A stretch of 64,000 nucleotides of DNA from Acetobacter musti. GTDB taxonomy: Bacteria; Pseudomonadota; Alphaproteobacteria; Acetobacterales; Acetobacteraceae. This document shows positions 36,220 through 45,652 of this stretch, piece by piece (positions within the stretch are counted from its first letter, which is position 1; each line of letters begins with the position of its first letter). A model generated the notes under the pieces. The model made no database searches and had not been told where the DNA came from. It saw nothing but the letters and a program-made list of their open reading frames with translations. The stretch covers positions 1-64,000 of the forward strand of contig NZ_WOTB01000003.1 of the NCBI RefSeq assembly GCF_011516835.1, written 5' to 3'. A program made the translations under genes and the position numbers.

Positions 36220-37590
36220 TCAGCCCAGCAGGAAGACGGAGACGCAGCAGATCACGAGGGAGATCAGGAATGTGATGGAGGTGAAGGCCATCACGCGCTG
36301 GATGCCTATGCCGGCGATGGCGACGATGGGGACCGCCCAGAAAGGCTGGAGCATGTTTGCGACATTCTCGGCGATGGCCACGCCCATGATGACATGCGGG
36401 ATCGAGGCATGCAGGCTCATGGCGGCGGGAACCACGAACGGCCCCTGCACGGCCCAGTGTCCGCCGGCGCTGGGAACGAGAAATGTGATGATAAGCGAAC
36501 TGATGAAACTCCAGAACGGCAGTGTCTGCGCGGATGCGACATGCACGAAGAATTCGGAGATGACGCCGGCGAGCCCGGTCGCGGTCATGATCCCCATGAT
36601 TCCGCCATAGAACGGAAACTGCAGCAGGATCGGGCCGGTTTGCGAAATGGCTTCCCGAACCGCGCTGACATAGGCGATCGGGGTTTTCTGGAGCATGAGG
36701 CCGAGGATCAGGAAGGTCAGGATGAGGCTGTCGATGTCGAAGCCGAAACCGTGCTCGTACCAGCGCAGGACCAGGGCGGCGAGAGCGAACAGGGCGATGG
36801 CGAAGGACAGAATGACGGAATGTTCGGTGGCGCTGCGCGGCGACCGGGCGATCGGAGACGGTGCGGAGGCCGGGATGTTTTCGTTATGCACATCGAGGCA
36901 GACGGATTGTTCCGGCGCGGGACAGAACAGCGGGAAGACAAGAGCGGAGGTGATGACGGTCAGGATGGTCGGCACGACGGTGAAGGCGGAGAACAGGGAG
37001 GCGCTGAGCGGGACCATCTGACCTGTCAGCTGTTCGACGATGTTCATCGGGTTGCCATGGGTTGCCTGCGACAGGGCGATCGAGCTGGACAGGCCGCTGT
37101 TGCAGATCCACCAGGCGGTGTAGCCGCAGGCGACGAGCCAGCCGTAATCCACCCGGACGTGTCGCGCGATTTCGCGGGCGACGAAAGCGCCGACGACGAG
37201 GCCGAGTCCCCAGTTGAGCCAGGTGGCGGGCACGACGAGCAGGAACATCATCAGGACTGCCTGGCCCGGCGTGCTGACGCCGGAGACGAGCCGGCTCAGG
37301 GCGCGCCTTACAGGCGCGGCGCCGGCCACGGCGTGTCCTGTCACGAGGATCAGCATCATCTGGAAGGCGAAGGCCACGATCTTAAACGCGCCGCCATACC
37401 ATGCGTCGAGAATGGCTGCCGGTGAGCGATGCGGGGCCAGGACCATTGCGAGCGCGGCCGTGACAAATGTCAGCAGCAGGGCGATCACGAACGGATCGGG
37501 CATATAGCGTTCGAAGAACATGACGGAAAAATCGACGAGAGCTCTCTGGAACGAGCTCCGCGTCATCATCGCTGCGGATTTTTCTGACAT
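36220..37590 (-). CDS. Short-chain fatty acid transporter, AtoE family
   Basis: A 456-residue membrane protein with about 11 hydrophobic segments. It has RYMPDPFVIALLLTF near the N-terminus, GLVVGAFVAREIA, and the C-terminal PSAGGHWAVQGPF and NMLQPFWAVPI motifs of the AtoE/TIGR00366 family. It probably takes up acetoacetate or short-chain acids. It sits between the BKACE gene (57 nt upstream) and the 3-hydroxybutyrate dehydrogenase (11 nt downstream). Confidence 0.9.
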   Translation of the reverse strand: MSEKSAAMMTRSSFQRALVDFSVMFFERYMPDPFVIALLLTFVTAALAMVLAPHRSPAAILDAWYGGAFKIVAFAFQMMLILVTGHAVAGAAPVRRALSRLVSGVSTPGQAVLMMFLLVVPATWLNWGLGLVVGAFVAREIARHVRVDYGWLVACGYTAWWICNSGLSSSIALSQATHGNPMNIVEQLTGQMVPLSASLFSAFTVVPTILTVITSALVFPLFCPAPEQSVCLDVHNENIPASAPSPIARSPRSATEHSVILSFAIALFALAALVLRWYEHGFGFDIDSLILTFLILGLMLQKTPIAYVSAVREAISQTGPILLQFPFYGGIMGIMTATGLAGVISEFFVHVASAQTLPFWSFISSLIITFLVPSAGGHWAVQGPFVVPAAMSLHASIPHVIMGVAIAENVANMLQPFWAVPIVAIAGIGIQRVMAFTSITFLISLVICCVSVFLLG

Positions 37591-37647
37591 TGGAGACTGA
37601 TCTTTCAGGTCTGCGTCCGGTCCCCGTGAGGCCGGGTGACGGGGGAG

Positions 37648-38481
37648 TCAGACTGCTTCGCGGAGACCGAGCATGTGTCGTGCTTCCGCGGGTGTGGCCG
37701 GGCGGCGGCCATGCGCGGCAAGGCGTTCCGCTGCGATCTGAACGAGTTCCGCGTTGCTGCTGGCGAGTCTGTCACGACTGACCCGGATATTGTCTTCAAG
37801 ACCGGTCCGGACTCCGTCACCGTCCCGTACGAGAACCCAGTCCATGACCATGGTCTGGAATTTGCCGATCCCGGCGGCTGTCCAGGTTGCATGCGGCAGA
37901 ACGCGCTGTTTTTCCGCGAGCAGGATGTCGAGAAGATGCTCTTCCGCCGGCATGGCGTTCTTCACGCCCAGTACGAACTGGACATGCGGGCGCGGGCTCA
38001 TGAGGCCGGCATCGATCAGCCGGCGGGCGCCATGGATATGCGAAAGATCGAAAATCTCGATTTCCGGGGCCACGCCGTATGTTTTCATGGAGGTGGCGAG
38101 GCTTGTGACCAGAGCTTCTCCGTTTTCGTACACGATTGTGGGGAAGTTCACCGAGCCGGTTGAGAGCGATGCCATATCCGGGCGGAGCGGCAGGGCGCTG
38201 CCACGTGCGCCGGCGTCACGACCGCGACCGCCGGTCGAGAACTGGATGATCATTCCGGGGCAGTGCCGGGACACGCCTTCCTGGACTGCGCGGAACAGAT
38301 CCGGGTCTGAGGACGGACTCTCATCCGGATTCCGGACATGGATATGAACGAGCGATGCGCCGGCTTCAAAAGCCTGATGGGTGGATTCGATCTGCTCCGA
38401 CGGGGTGACGGGCAGTGCCGGGTTATCGGATTTGCGTGGTACGGAGCCTGTGATGGCGACGGCGAGGACGACTGGGCGCAT
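37648..38481 (-). CDS. BKACE family beta-keto acid cleavage enzyme (DUF849)
   Basis: A 277-residue TIM-barrel zinc enzyme that condenses a beta-keto acid with acetyl-CoA to give acetoacetate plus a new acyl-CoA. The HIHVRNPDESPSSDP motif supplies the His pair for zinc and the family's loop; ATWTAAGIGKFQ lies late in the barrel. The founding member cleaves 3-keto-5-aminohexanoate in lysine fermentation, but the family has many substrates and this one is undetermined. First gene of a BKACE/AtoE/dehydrogenase operon, divergent from an IclR regulator. Its acetoacetate product fits the dehydrogenase two genes on. Confidence 0.88.
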   Translation of the reverse strand: MRPVVLAVAITGSVPRKSDNPALPVTPSEQIESTHQAFEAGASLVHIHVRNPDESPSSDPDLFRAVQEGVSRHCPGMIIQFSTGGRGRDAGARGSALPLRPDMASLSTGSVNFPTIVYENGEALVTSLATSMKTYGVAPEIEIFDLSHIHGARRLIDAGLMSPRPHVQFVLGVKNAMPAEEHLLDILLAEKQRVLPHATWTAAGIGKFQTMVMDWVLVRDGDGVRTGLEDNIRVSRDRLASSNAELVQIAAERLAAHGRRPATPAEARHMLGLREAV

Positions 38482-38974
38482 GGGGTTTTCCCTTTTTGTG
38501 ACATCCCTCTCCGGGGACTGATCCAGGTGTTGAACATTTTCAGGCGATAAACATTTCAGACAGTGAAACGACGCGTCATCACGGAAAAGATAACGGGCCG
38601 GCGCTGGACGGATTTTCCGTCCGGGATGATCCCCCTGCCCTGCCGGCGGGTGCAGGTTTTGTTTTCGTTCTGCGATATTCTTTGTTCAGAACGATGAGTT
38701 TCCGTTGTTACTGCCTCCGTCGGGACGTCATTTTTCTGTGCCTTTTTTGCGACGGATGCGATGTCGTCCCTGGACTGTTCCGGCACTGATGCAGCCTGTC
38801 GTTTTTTATTTTGTGCGTATATCGCACTTATGGGCGTATAATGAATTCCATTCAGCACCTCTCTCCTGCTGGCGGCAAGGGCGAAATCCGTCCTCCCCTT
38901 GTTGTGAAATCATGGCTGGACAGGCGGGGTTATCCGGCTTGCCGCTTTCATGGTCTCTGGGGCACAAAGGGTTT
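38482..38974. promoter_or_regulatory. Divergent region between the BKACE operon and the IclR gene
   Basis: A 493-nt gap with no supported ORF. It contains a 7-bp inverted repeat, CGTTCTG (38666-38672) and CAGAACG (38687-38693), separated by 14 nt, plus an overlapping GTTCAGAAC. Similar spaced repeats are targets of IclR proteins, so this is a candidate operator for the adjacent regulator. Evidence is the palindrome and position only. Confidence 0.4.
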
Positions 38975-39765
38975 ATGAATCGCGCGGAAGCAGCCTCACA
39001 GGACGTCGCTATTGAAAGCCGGGATTTCGTTACCGGTCTTGCGCGGACTGGACGTCCTGCGCGTCGGCTCCGGAGGGGCTCACGCTTTCGGATGTCGCGC
39101 ATTTGGTCGATCTGCCGCGCGCCGCTGTTCGCCGCTCGCTTCTGACGCTTGTCGCGACAGGTTATGTGACACGAAGCGGGCGTCTTTTTCAGCCGACGCC
39201 GCGTGTGCTGGGGCTCTCGGCGCGAGTGGCCGATATGCCGCTGCCCCGTCTGGCTCAGCCTGTTCTCGATGACCTCAGCCGGTCGATTGATGAAAGCGCG
39301 TCGCTGGCGACTCTGGACGGGCCTGACATTCTCTATATCGGGCGGTCGGAAACGCGGCGGATTCTGGGTGTGGATCTGTCGGTCGGATCACGCCTGCCGG
39401 CATGGTGCACTTCCATGGGCCGCGTTCTTATTGCCGCTCTGCCTGCTGCTGAACGACAGGCGCATATTCCGGCGAATCTGACGGCGCGGACGCCGAAGAC
39501 CATTACTGACCATGCCGAACTTGACGCAGTGCTGGATGGCATTGCTGCCGATGGATACTGCATCCTTGAGCAGGAACTGGAACTGGGGCTTCGCTCCGTC
39601 GCCGCGCCGGTGCGTGATGGCACGGGACAGGTTGTGGCGGCGCTCAATGTCGGAACTCAGGCGGCGCGGACGTCGTTGCGGGATGTTCGCCGGATCATTG
39701 TTCCGGCTGTGATCCGTGCGGCGGCCACTCTGACGGAAGCGATCAGGCTGCAGCGGCGTGGCTGA
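38975..39765 (+). pseudogene. IclR-family regulator (PcaR-like) with out-of-frame HTH region
   Basis: The C-terminal effector domain is intact from about 39103 (LPRAAVRRSLLTLVATGYVT to the stop at 39765). The expected N-terminus lies in another frame: ATG 38975 (SD AAAGG) encodes MNRAEAASQDVAIESRDFVT. The next conserved stretch GLDVLR is in a second frame (about 39045), and EGLTLSDVAHLVDLPRA is in a third (from about 39073). Two same-direction shifts near 39041-39046 and 39066-39073 are needed to restore the usual winged HTH. A TTG at 39103 could start a truncated protein lacking most of the HTH. This is either a decayed gene or a pair of sequencing indels. Confidence 0.75.
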
Positions 39766-39824
39766 CGTGGCGCCGCTGCAGCCGGGTTTTCTGTCCGTGT
39801 TTCTCCCGGTGTTTCCGTCCGGCA

Positions 39825-41648
39825 TTATTCGACGGTGACGGATTTTGCGAGGTTCCGGGGCTGATCGACGTCCGTGCCTTTTAGCAGGGCGGTCTCATAG
39901 GCAAGGATCTGCACACCGATGGTCTGGATGACCGGTGTGACGAACGGATGGACCTCTGGCAGGGCAATGGTGTGTTCGGCGATGGCCGAGAGCCGTTCGG
40001 CGCCGGCTTCATCGGTGAAAGCGAGCAGGCGTCCACCCCGTGCCTTCGCTTCCTGAAGGTTTGACAGGGTTTTTTCGAACAGGGGTCCGGAGGGAATGGT
40101 GGCGACGATCGGCACGGTCCGGTCGATCAGGGAGATCGGGCCGTGTTTCATCTCGCCGGCGGCGTAGGCTTCGGCGTGGATATAGGAAATTTCCTTGAGC
40201 TTCAGCGCGCCTTCCATGGCGACGGGATAGGCGCTGCCGCGGCCGAGATAGAGCACGTCACGCGCTTCCGCGACGATGCCTGCCATTTTGCGGATATCTG
40301 CCTGGTGCGAAAACACTTCAGCGGCTTTGCCGGGAAGGTCCAGCAGCGCGGTGACGAGTTCGTCCTCACCGGCTTCGTCCAGGGTGCCGCGGGCGCGGCC
40401 CATTGCGATGGTCAGGCAGGCGAGGACGGTGAGCTGCGCTGTGAAAGCTTTTGTTGAGGCAACGGAAATTTCCGGTCCGGCGACGGTGCCGAGGACCAGA
40501 TCGCTTTCCCGCGCCATGGTGCTGTGTTCGGCGTTCAGGACGGAGAGCACCGGCAGGCCGATTGCTTTCAGAGCGCGCAGGGCGGCGAGCGTATCGGCTG
40601 TCTCGCCGGACTGGGAGATCAGCATACCCAGCGAGCCGGGTGTCAGCGGTGGATTGCGGTAGCGAAGTTCACTGGCGACGTCGATATCGATCGGCAGGCG
40701 GGCGATTTCCTCAAGCCAGTAGCGGCCAATCATGCCGGCATAGTAGGCGGAACCGCAGGCGGTGATGACACCGCGCGGGATTGTCGCGAGATCGCATGGC
40801 AGAGGCGGCAGCACGACCTTGCGTGTTGCGGGATCGACCATACGCTGGAGTGTCTGCCCGATCACCAGCGGATGTTCGTGCAGTTCCTTTTCCATGTAGT
40901 GCCGGTAACCGTCTTTTCCGACCGCACCCGCAATCAGGGCCGTGACCTGAATTTTGCGCTCGACGGGCTCGCCGGTGTGGTCGAAGAATTCGGCTTTCTC
41001 CGGTGTGATGACGACGCAGTCACCGTCATCGAGATAGGCGATGCGGCGGGTGAGAGGGGCCAGGGCGAGGCTGTCGGAGCCAAGAAACATCTCGCCGTCA
41101 CCGAAGCCGACGGCGAGGGGCGCGCCGTGACGGGCGCCGATCATCAGGCCTTCATGGCCGGCGAAGATCATGGCGACGGCGTATGCGCCTTCAAGGCGGC
41201 GGAGCGTCGCGAAAGCCGCCTCACGCGGCGACTGGCCGGCTGCGAGGTAATAATCGACCATCTGCGCGATGGTTTCGCTGTCGGTTTCCGTCTCGAAAAC
41301 CTGACCTTCGGCTTCGAGTTCGGTGCGAAGGGTCTCGAAGTTTTCGATGATGCCGTTATGCACGATCGCGACGCGGCTGGTGCCGTGCGGATGGGCGTTG
41401 TTCTCAGTCGGCGCGCCATGTGTAGCCCAGCGTGTGTGACCGATGCCGGTCGTGCCGTAAAGGGGCTGGGTTTCGAGGACGGCGGCGAGGTTGTCGAGTT
41501 TGCCCGCCGCGCGGCGGCGCTCAATACGTCCCTCATCCAGCGTGGCGATACCTGCGGAATCGTAGCCGCGATATTCGAGCCTGCGCAGGCCTTCAAAGAC
41601 GATGGGAGTTGCGGGACGATGTCCGACGACGCCGCAGATGCCACACAT
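39825..41648 (-). CDS. glmS: Glutamine-fructose-6-phosphate aminotransferase GlmS
   Basis: A 607-residue enzyme (E. coli 609). Cys2 after the initiator Met (MCGICGVVGHR) is the glutaminase nucleophile. The N-terminal Ntn domain is followed by two SIS domains (ITACGSAYYAGMIG, SQSGETADTLAALR) and the conserved C-terminus QPRNLAKSVTVE. It makes glucosamine-6-phosphate for peptidoglycan and LPS. ATG 41648 overlaps the glmU stop by one nucleotide; longer upstream frames were rejected because Cys must be residue 2. Confidence 0.97.
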   Translation of the reverse strand: MCGICGVVGHRPATPIVFEGLRRLEYRGYDSAGIATLDEGRIERRRAAGKLDNLAAVLETQPLYGTTGIGHTRWATHGAPTENNAHPHGTSRVAIVHNGIIENFETLRTELEAEGQVFETETDSETIAQMVDYYLAAGQSPREAAFATLRRLEGAYAVAMIFAGHEGLMIGARHGAPLAVGFGDGEMFLGSDSLALAPLTRRIAYLDDGDCVVITPEKAEFFDHTGEPVERKIQVTALIAGAVGKDGYRHYMEKELHEHPLVIGQTLQRMVDPATRKVVLPPLPCDLATIPRGVITACGSAYYAGMIGRYWLEEIARLPIDIDVASELRYRNPPLTPGSLGMLISQSGETADTLAALRALKAIGLPVLSVLNAEHSTMARESDLVLGTVAGPEISVASTKAFTAQLTVLACLTIAMGRARGTLDEAGEDELVTALLDLPGKAAEVFSHQADIRKMAGIVAEARDVLYLGRGSAYPVAMEGALKLKEISYIHAEAYAAGEMKHGPISLIDRTVPIVATIPSGPLFEKTLSNLQEAKARGGRLLAFTDEAGAERLSAIAEHTIALPEVHPFVTPVIQTIGVQILAYETALLKGTDVDQPRNLAKSVTVE

Positions 41649-43009
41649 CAGCTTTGTTCCTTCTTTGCCCGGAGCGCCGCGCGGAATCGCGCCGCCCATC
41701 CCGGTTTGTTGACCTGCGTGCCTCTGGCGACGGCGAGCGCGTCCGGCGCGACATCGTGAGTGATAACGCTTCCGGCGGCGATGAGGGCGCCGTCACCGAT
41801 TGTCACAGGTGCGACAAGAATGGAGTCTGATCCGATGAAGGTATTTTCACCGATCGTCGTCCGGTGCTTGAACACGCCATCATAATTGCAGGTGATGGTC
41901 CCTGCCCCGACATTGCTGCCCGCGCCGATACTGGAATCGCCGAGATAGGTCAGATGGTTTGCTTTCGCGCCGGCGCCGAGCGTCGTGGCTTTCAGTTCGA
42001 CGAAATTGCCGACATGGGAGGCCTCGCCGAGGCTGCTGCCGGGGCGCAGGCGTGCGTAAGGTCCCACGAGGGCGCGCGGGCCGACCTCGCAGCCTTCGAG
42101 ATGGCTGAAGGCGCGGATTTCGGCTCCGCTGCGGACGGTGACGCCCGGACCGAATACGACATTCGGCTGCACCACGACATCCGGTTCGAGCAGTGTGTCG
42201 AAGGAGAAAAAGACTGTTTCCGGCGCTGTGAGCGTGACGCCGGCCAGCATGGCGTTCTGCCGCAGCCGGGCCTGCACGATCGCTTCGGCTTCCGCCAGTT
42301 CGGGGCGTGAATTGATGCCTCGCAATTCGCTTTCCGGCGCTTCGACGGCGCGGACGATAGCGCCCTCGTCGCGGGCGATGGCGACGACATCGGTCAGGTA
42401 ATATTCGCCTTTGGCATTGGCGTTGCCGACACGATGCAGCCATTCGCGGAAATGTCCCGCTTCAGCGCACAGGACGCCAGCGTTGCAGAGATCGACATCT
42501 CTTTCCGCCTCGGTTGCGTCCGCCCATTCGACGATTTTCCCGACAGTGCCGTCCGGAGCGGTGATGACCCTGCCATAGCGGGCGGGATCGACCGGACGCA
42601 TGGCCAGCAGGGCGAGATCTGTCCGTTCCGCGCCTGTGCCGGCGCGGCGCGTGGCGAGCAGGCGGGACAATGTTTCGGGCGTGATCAGGGGGTTGTCGGC
42701 ATAGAGGACTGCGACGTCACCCTCTCCGAAGAAGGATTCGGCCTGGAGGGCGGCGTGGGCGGTGCCGAGGCGGTCATGCTGAATGACGGTGGCATGGGGT
42801 GCGGCGAGTGCGGCGACATCGTCCATACCTGGGCCGATCACCACGACCACACGGCTGAAGACTTCAGCGGCGCTGACGATCAGGTGGGACAGCATGGGCT
42901 GTCCGGCGAGTGGCTGCATGGCTTTCGGCAGTGCGGATCGCATCCGGGTGCCGAGGCCGGCGGCGAGAAGGACGGCGGTTGACGGAGCGGGAACCTGTGA
43001 ATTTATCAT
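41648..43009 (-). CDS. glmU: Bifunctional GlcNAc-1-P uridyltransferase/GlcN-1-P acetyltransferase GlmU
   Basis: A 453-residue protein with an N-terminal pyrophosphorylase domain (LLAAGLGTRMRSALPKAMQP, DNPLIT) and a C-terminal left-handed beta-helix (from about 250; NFVELKATTLGAGAKANHLT, GAGTITCNYDG) carrying the acetyltransferase. It produces UDP-GlcNAc. ATG 43009 is chosen over an upstream start that adds 13 unrelated residues. It is coupled to glmS, so two steps of amino-sugar synthesis share one transcript. Confidence 0.97.
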   Translation of the reverse strand: MINSQVPAPSTAVLLAAGLGTRMRSALPKAMQPLAGQPMLSHLIVSAAEVFSRVVVVIGPGMDDVAALAAPHATVIQHDRLGTAHAALQAESFFGEGDVAVLYADNPLITPETLSRLLATRRAGTGAERTDLALLAMRPVDPARYGRVITAPDGTVGKIVEWADATEAERDVDLCNAGVLCAEAGHFREWLHRVGNANAKGEYYLTDVVAIARDEGAIVRAVEAPESELRGINSRPELAEAEAIVQARLRQNAMLAGVTLTAPETVFFSFDTLLEPDVVVQPNVVFGPGVTVRSGAEIRAFSHLEGCEVGPRALVGPYARLRPGSSLGEASHVGNFVELKATTLGAGAKANHLTYLGDSSIGAGSNVGAGTITCNYDGVFKHRTTIGENTFIGSDSILVAPVTIGDGALIAAGSVITHDVAPDALAVARGTQVNKPGWAARFRAALRAKKEQS

Positions 43010-43123
43010 GGTATTTCTGGCGGTAGGCCAGCACCGGGATGCTGTCAAACCTCAGGGGTGCCGCGGGCTTTCACTTCGCGTTACGATGATTTTCCGGGCA
43101 GGTGACCGGAAAAGGGGACGGGC

Positions 43124-43792
43124 ATGCGGCTGGCGGTTTTTGATCTCGACGGGACACTGATCGATTCTCTGCCGGATCTCGCCGACAGCGTGAACAGTCT
43201 GCTGCGTGGCTACGGCCTGACGGAACAGGACGATGGTTCCGTGCGGGGGATGATCGGGGACGGTGTGGCGGTTCTTGTGCAGCGCGCTCTTGCCCGCTGT
43301 GGCGATGCAGCTGCCGGAATTGACCGGGCTGAGGCGACGAAGCGGTTCATGGAGATTTACGGGCCGCGGGCAACGGAGCGGTCGCGGCTGTTTCCCGGTG
43401 TGAAGGATGCGCTTACTTGTATGCGCGACGAGGGCTGGCGGCTGGCGGTCTGCACCAACAAGCCTGTGGCGGCGGCTCACGACATTCTCGACACGTTCGG
43501 GCTGAGTGATCTGCTGGTGGCTGTCGGGGGTGGCGATTCCTTTGCGACGCGAAAGCCCGATCCGGGACATCTGCTGGGCACGATCAGGATGGCGGGCGGC
43601 GATGTTTCGCGCTCGGTCATGACCGGCGATCATGCCAACGATATCAGGGCAGCTTCCGGGGCGGGCGCCCGCTCGGTTTTCGCGGAGTGGGGTTACGGCG
43701 TGCAGGCTTTTGCGGAAGGCGCGTCGGCCTGTGCGGCGTGTATGGCGGATGTGCCGGCGATTGCGGCGCGGCTGGTGCCGGCGGTGTCGTGA
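43124..43792 (+). CDS. gph: HAD phosphatase, phosphoglycolate phosphatase-like
   Basis: A 222-residue HAD hydrolase with motif I FDLDGTLIDSLPDL, motif II in CTNKP, the motif III Lys in RKPDPGHLL and motif IV MTGDHANDI. The cap domain and the IDSLPDLADSVN segment match Gph, which removes the phosphate of 2-phosphoglycolate from DNA repair or oxygenase activity. Specificity is inferred from family. It is divergent from glmU. Confidence 0.88.
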   Translation: MRLAVFDLDGTLIDSLPDLADSVNSLLRGYGLTEQDDGSVRGMIGDGVAVLVQRALARCGDAAAGIDRAEATKRFMEIYGPRATERSRLFPGVKDALTCMRDEGWRLAVCTNKPVAAAHDILDTFGLSDLLVAVGGGDSFATRKPDPGHLLGTIRMAGGDVSRSVMTGDHANDIRAASGAGARSVFAEWGYGVQAFAEGASACAACMADVPAIAARLVPAVS

Positions 43793-43829
43793 GTGGTGGG
43801 CACCAGAAAGGGTGGCATCGGGAGCGGCG

Positions 43830-44732
43830 TTATTGAACCAGAACCGGGTCTTTAGTCAGCAATGCGGTGGCTTTGCCGATTTTGGGGTGTTCCATTTCGA
43901 CTCTGACCGCGACGGGGCCGAAGCCCGGGATGGTCTCGAACCAGATCGATCCGCCATGGGTTTCCCGCAGGCTGGTCGTTGTGTGCCCTTTGATGAAGCC
44001 GGCGATCTGACGGCCTGAAAAATCGCAGCGCAGGGCGGGTGCGCTCCATTCTTTCCGGACGTTCGGCGGCGCTTCCGTTCCGGCGCTTCGGAGGGTCATA
44101 CGGGTCAGGCGGATGCCGTCGAAAATATCGAATGTTCCGTCACAGCGGCCGGTCTGCCTTACCTCGGCGAGGACTCTCATCATGGCTCCGAGGATATCGA
44201 CGGCTGCCTTTTTCTGGTCGTCCGAAACGGGTTCACGGTCCGTCTCGGGCGGGTCCTGTATCACGATCCGGGGGCCTGATTGCGGGTAATCGATCATGAC
44301 ATGCCGCATGGCATGGCGGCTGAATCCGCCGCTGTCATAGAGCTGTGGCTGAACGACGCCGTTCTGCACGCTGCCTTTCGCCAGTGAGTGGATGTTCATC
44401 CGCATGAACAGGCTGACCAGGCCACCGGCATGGGCATTCATGCTGGCCTCGTAATGAGTCGAATCCAGCAGATAGTCGGTGCTGATGTCCAGCACGGCGA
44501 ACCAGTGCGAGTACAGCGTGTAGGACAGGCGGGTCTTTGCGGGGGACAGCGTGGCTGCGGGGGCTGCGGCTTCCGGCGCTGTCTGCGCGCGGGCTGCGTC
44601 TGTTCCGCACAGACTTATCAGGGCGGAACAGAGGAGCGGGAAAAAGACCTGGCGGAACGGGCGCCGTGCCCGGATCGCCGGAAGACCATGCAGGCCTGTG
44701 CGGCCTGCCGTCCGGATGTTGACCTTTGTCAT
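43830..44732 (-). CDS. DUF3108 secreted protein
   Basis: A 300-residue protein with a basic N-terminus and signal peptide (FFPLLCSALISLCGTDAARA) and a beta-rich mature region starting TRLSYTLYSHWFAVLDI. This matches DUF3108, a periplasmic beta-sheet family of unknown function. The first 25-30 residues before the hydrophobic core are unusually long; a start nearer the signal core is possible but no better ATG is seen. It converges on gph. Confidence 0.82.
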   Translation of the reverse strand: MTKVNIRTAGRTGLHGLPAIRARRPFRQVFFPLLCSALISLCGTDAARAQTAPEAAAPAATLSPAKTRLSYTLYSHWFAVLDISTDYLLDSTHYEASMNAHAGGLVSLFMRMNIHSLAKGSVQNGVVQPQLYDSGGFSRHAMRHVMIDYPQSGPRIVIQDPPETDREPVSDDQKKAAVDILGAMMRVLAEVRQTGRCDGTFDIFDGIRLTRMTLRSAGTEAPPNVRKEWSAPALRCDFSGRQIAGFIKGHTTTSLRETHGGSIWFETIPGFGPVAVRVEMEHPKIGKATALLTKDPVLVQ

Positions 44733-44800
44733 CCGCCGGAGTTCAGCACGGCGACATACGGGACGGCAAGATGGAGCGGTCTGGATGGTCGCCTTCGGGT

Positions 44801-45625
44801 TCAGGCGCCGCGATAGCCGAGACGGGCGGAAAGGCTGGCGGCCACGGAGGTGGTCAGATGGCCGATACGGTCCCGCATTTCATCGGCGTTTGCGGGCTTC
44901 GGCTGACTGATTCCGAGTCCTGCAACCGTGTTGCCGCTCGAGTCATAGACTGCTGCGGCGAAGCACCAGACGCCGAGATGAATCTGTCCGTCATCGATGG
45001 CGTAACCATCTTTCTGGGCAATCCTGATCTCTTCCATGACTTCTTCGGGAGTGATGGTGCTGTGTGGCGTCGGGGCGGGTGGCCAGGTGGCGAGCGGATA
45101 AAGCGTCAGCCACTCGCGAAACGCGGCGCGGTCCATGGCGCTGAGCTGCGCCTTGCCTGTTGCGGTATAAACCGCCGGCAGATGCAGTCCGACGCTGTAA
45201 TGCACGCCCAGCCCCTTTTCGCTGGCGCGGCTGGCGAGATAGACCACCTCGTCGCCATCGAGCGTGCTGAGACTGACGGTATAGGGCGCGAGTTCCGGAT
45301 GCGTTCCGACGATGTGATGAAAGGCACCGATCAGATCCTGGCGGGAGCTGACATGAGCGGCCCAGTCGAGCAGGCGCGGACCGAGGCGGTAGCCGGAGGC
45401 GTGACCGGCGGCGGATTCGAGCAGGCCGAGTTCGGTCATCACGCCGATCAGCCCGTGGGTGGAACTGCGGGGCAGGTCCAGGAGGCGGGCGATTTCCGCG
45501 GCGTTTGGCGGTGTCTGCTGCGATCCGACGAGATCAAGGATTCTGACGGCCCGTCTCAGCGCCGGAACGGATTCGTTTTCTTTTTCTTTTATTGTCACCA
45601 GATGTTCGTCCTTGACGCGGCTCAT
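44801..45625 (-). CDS. IclR family transcriptional regulator
   Basis: A 274-residue regulator with an N-terminal winged HTH (VPALRRAVRILDLV, then NAAEIARLLDLPRSSTHGLI) and a C-terminal effector domain including LPAVYTATGKAQLSAM and the GLGISQP loop. Intact, in contrast to the IclR gene at 39 kb. IclR proteins often repress themselves and a catabolic operon; no operon is divergent here, so targets are elsewhere. Repeated TGAAC half-sites just upstream suggest autoregulation. Confidence 0.9.
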   Translation of the reverse strand: MSRVKDEHLVTIKEKENESVPALRRAVRILDLVGSQQTPPNAAEIARLLDLPRSSTHGLIGVMTELGLLESAAGHASGYRLGPRLLDWAAHVSSRQDLIGAFHHIVGTHPELAPYTVSLSTLDGDEVVYLASRASEKGLGVHYSVGLHLPAVYTATGKAQLSAMDRAAFREWLTLYPLATWPPAPTPHSTITPEEVMEEIRIAQKDGYAIDDGQIHLGVWCFAAAVYDSSGNTVAGLGISQPKPANADEMRDRIGHLTTSVAASLSARLGYRGA

Positions 45626-45652
45626 GGGAATCGCCTATATCCGACATACGGG

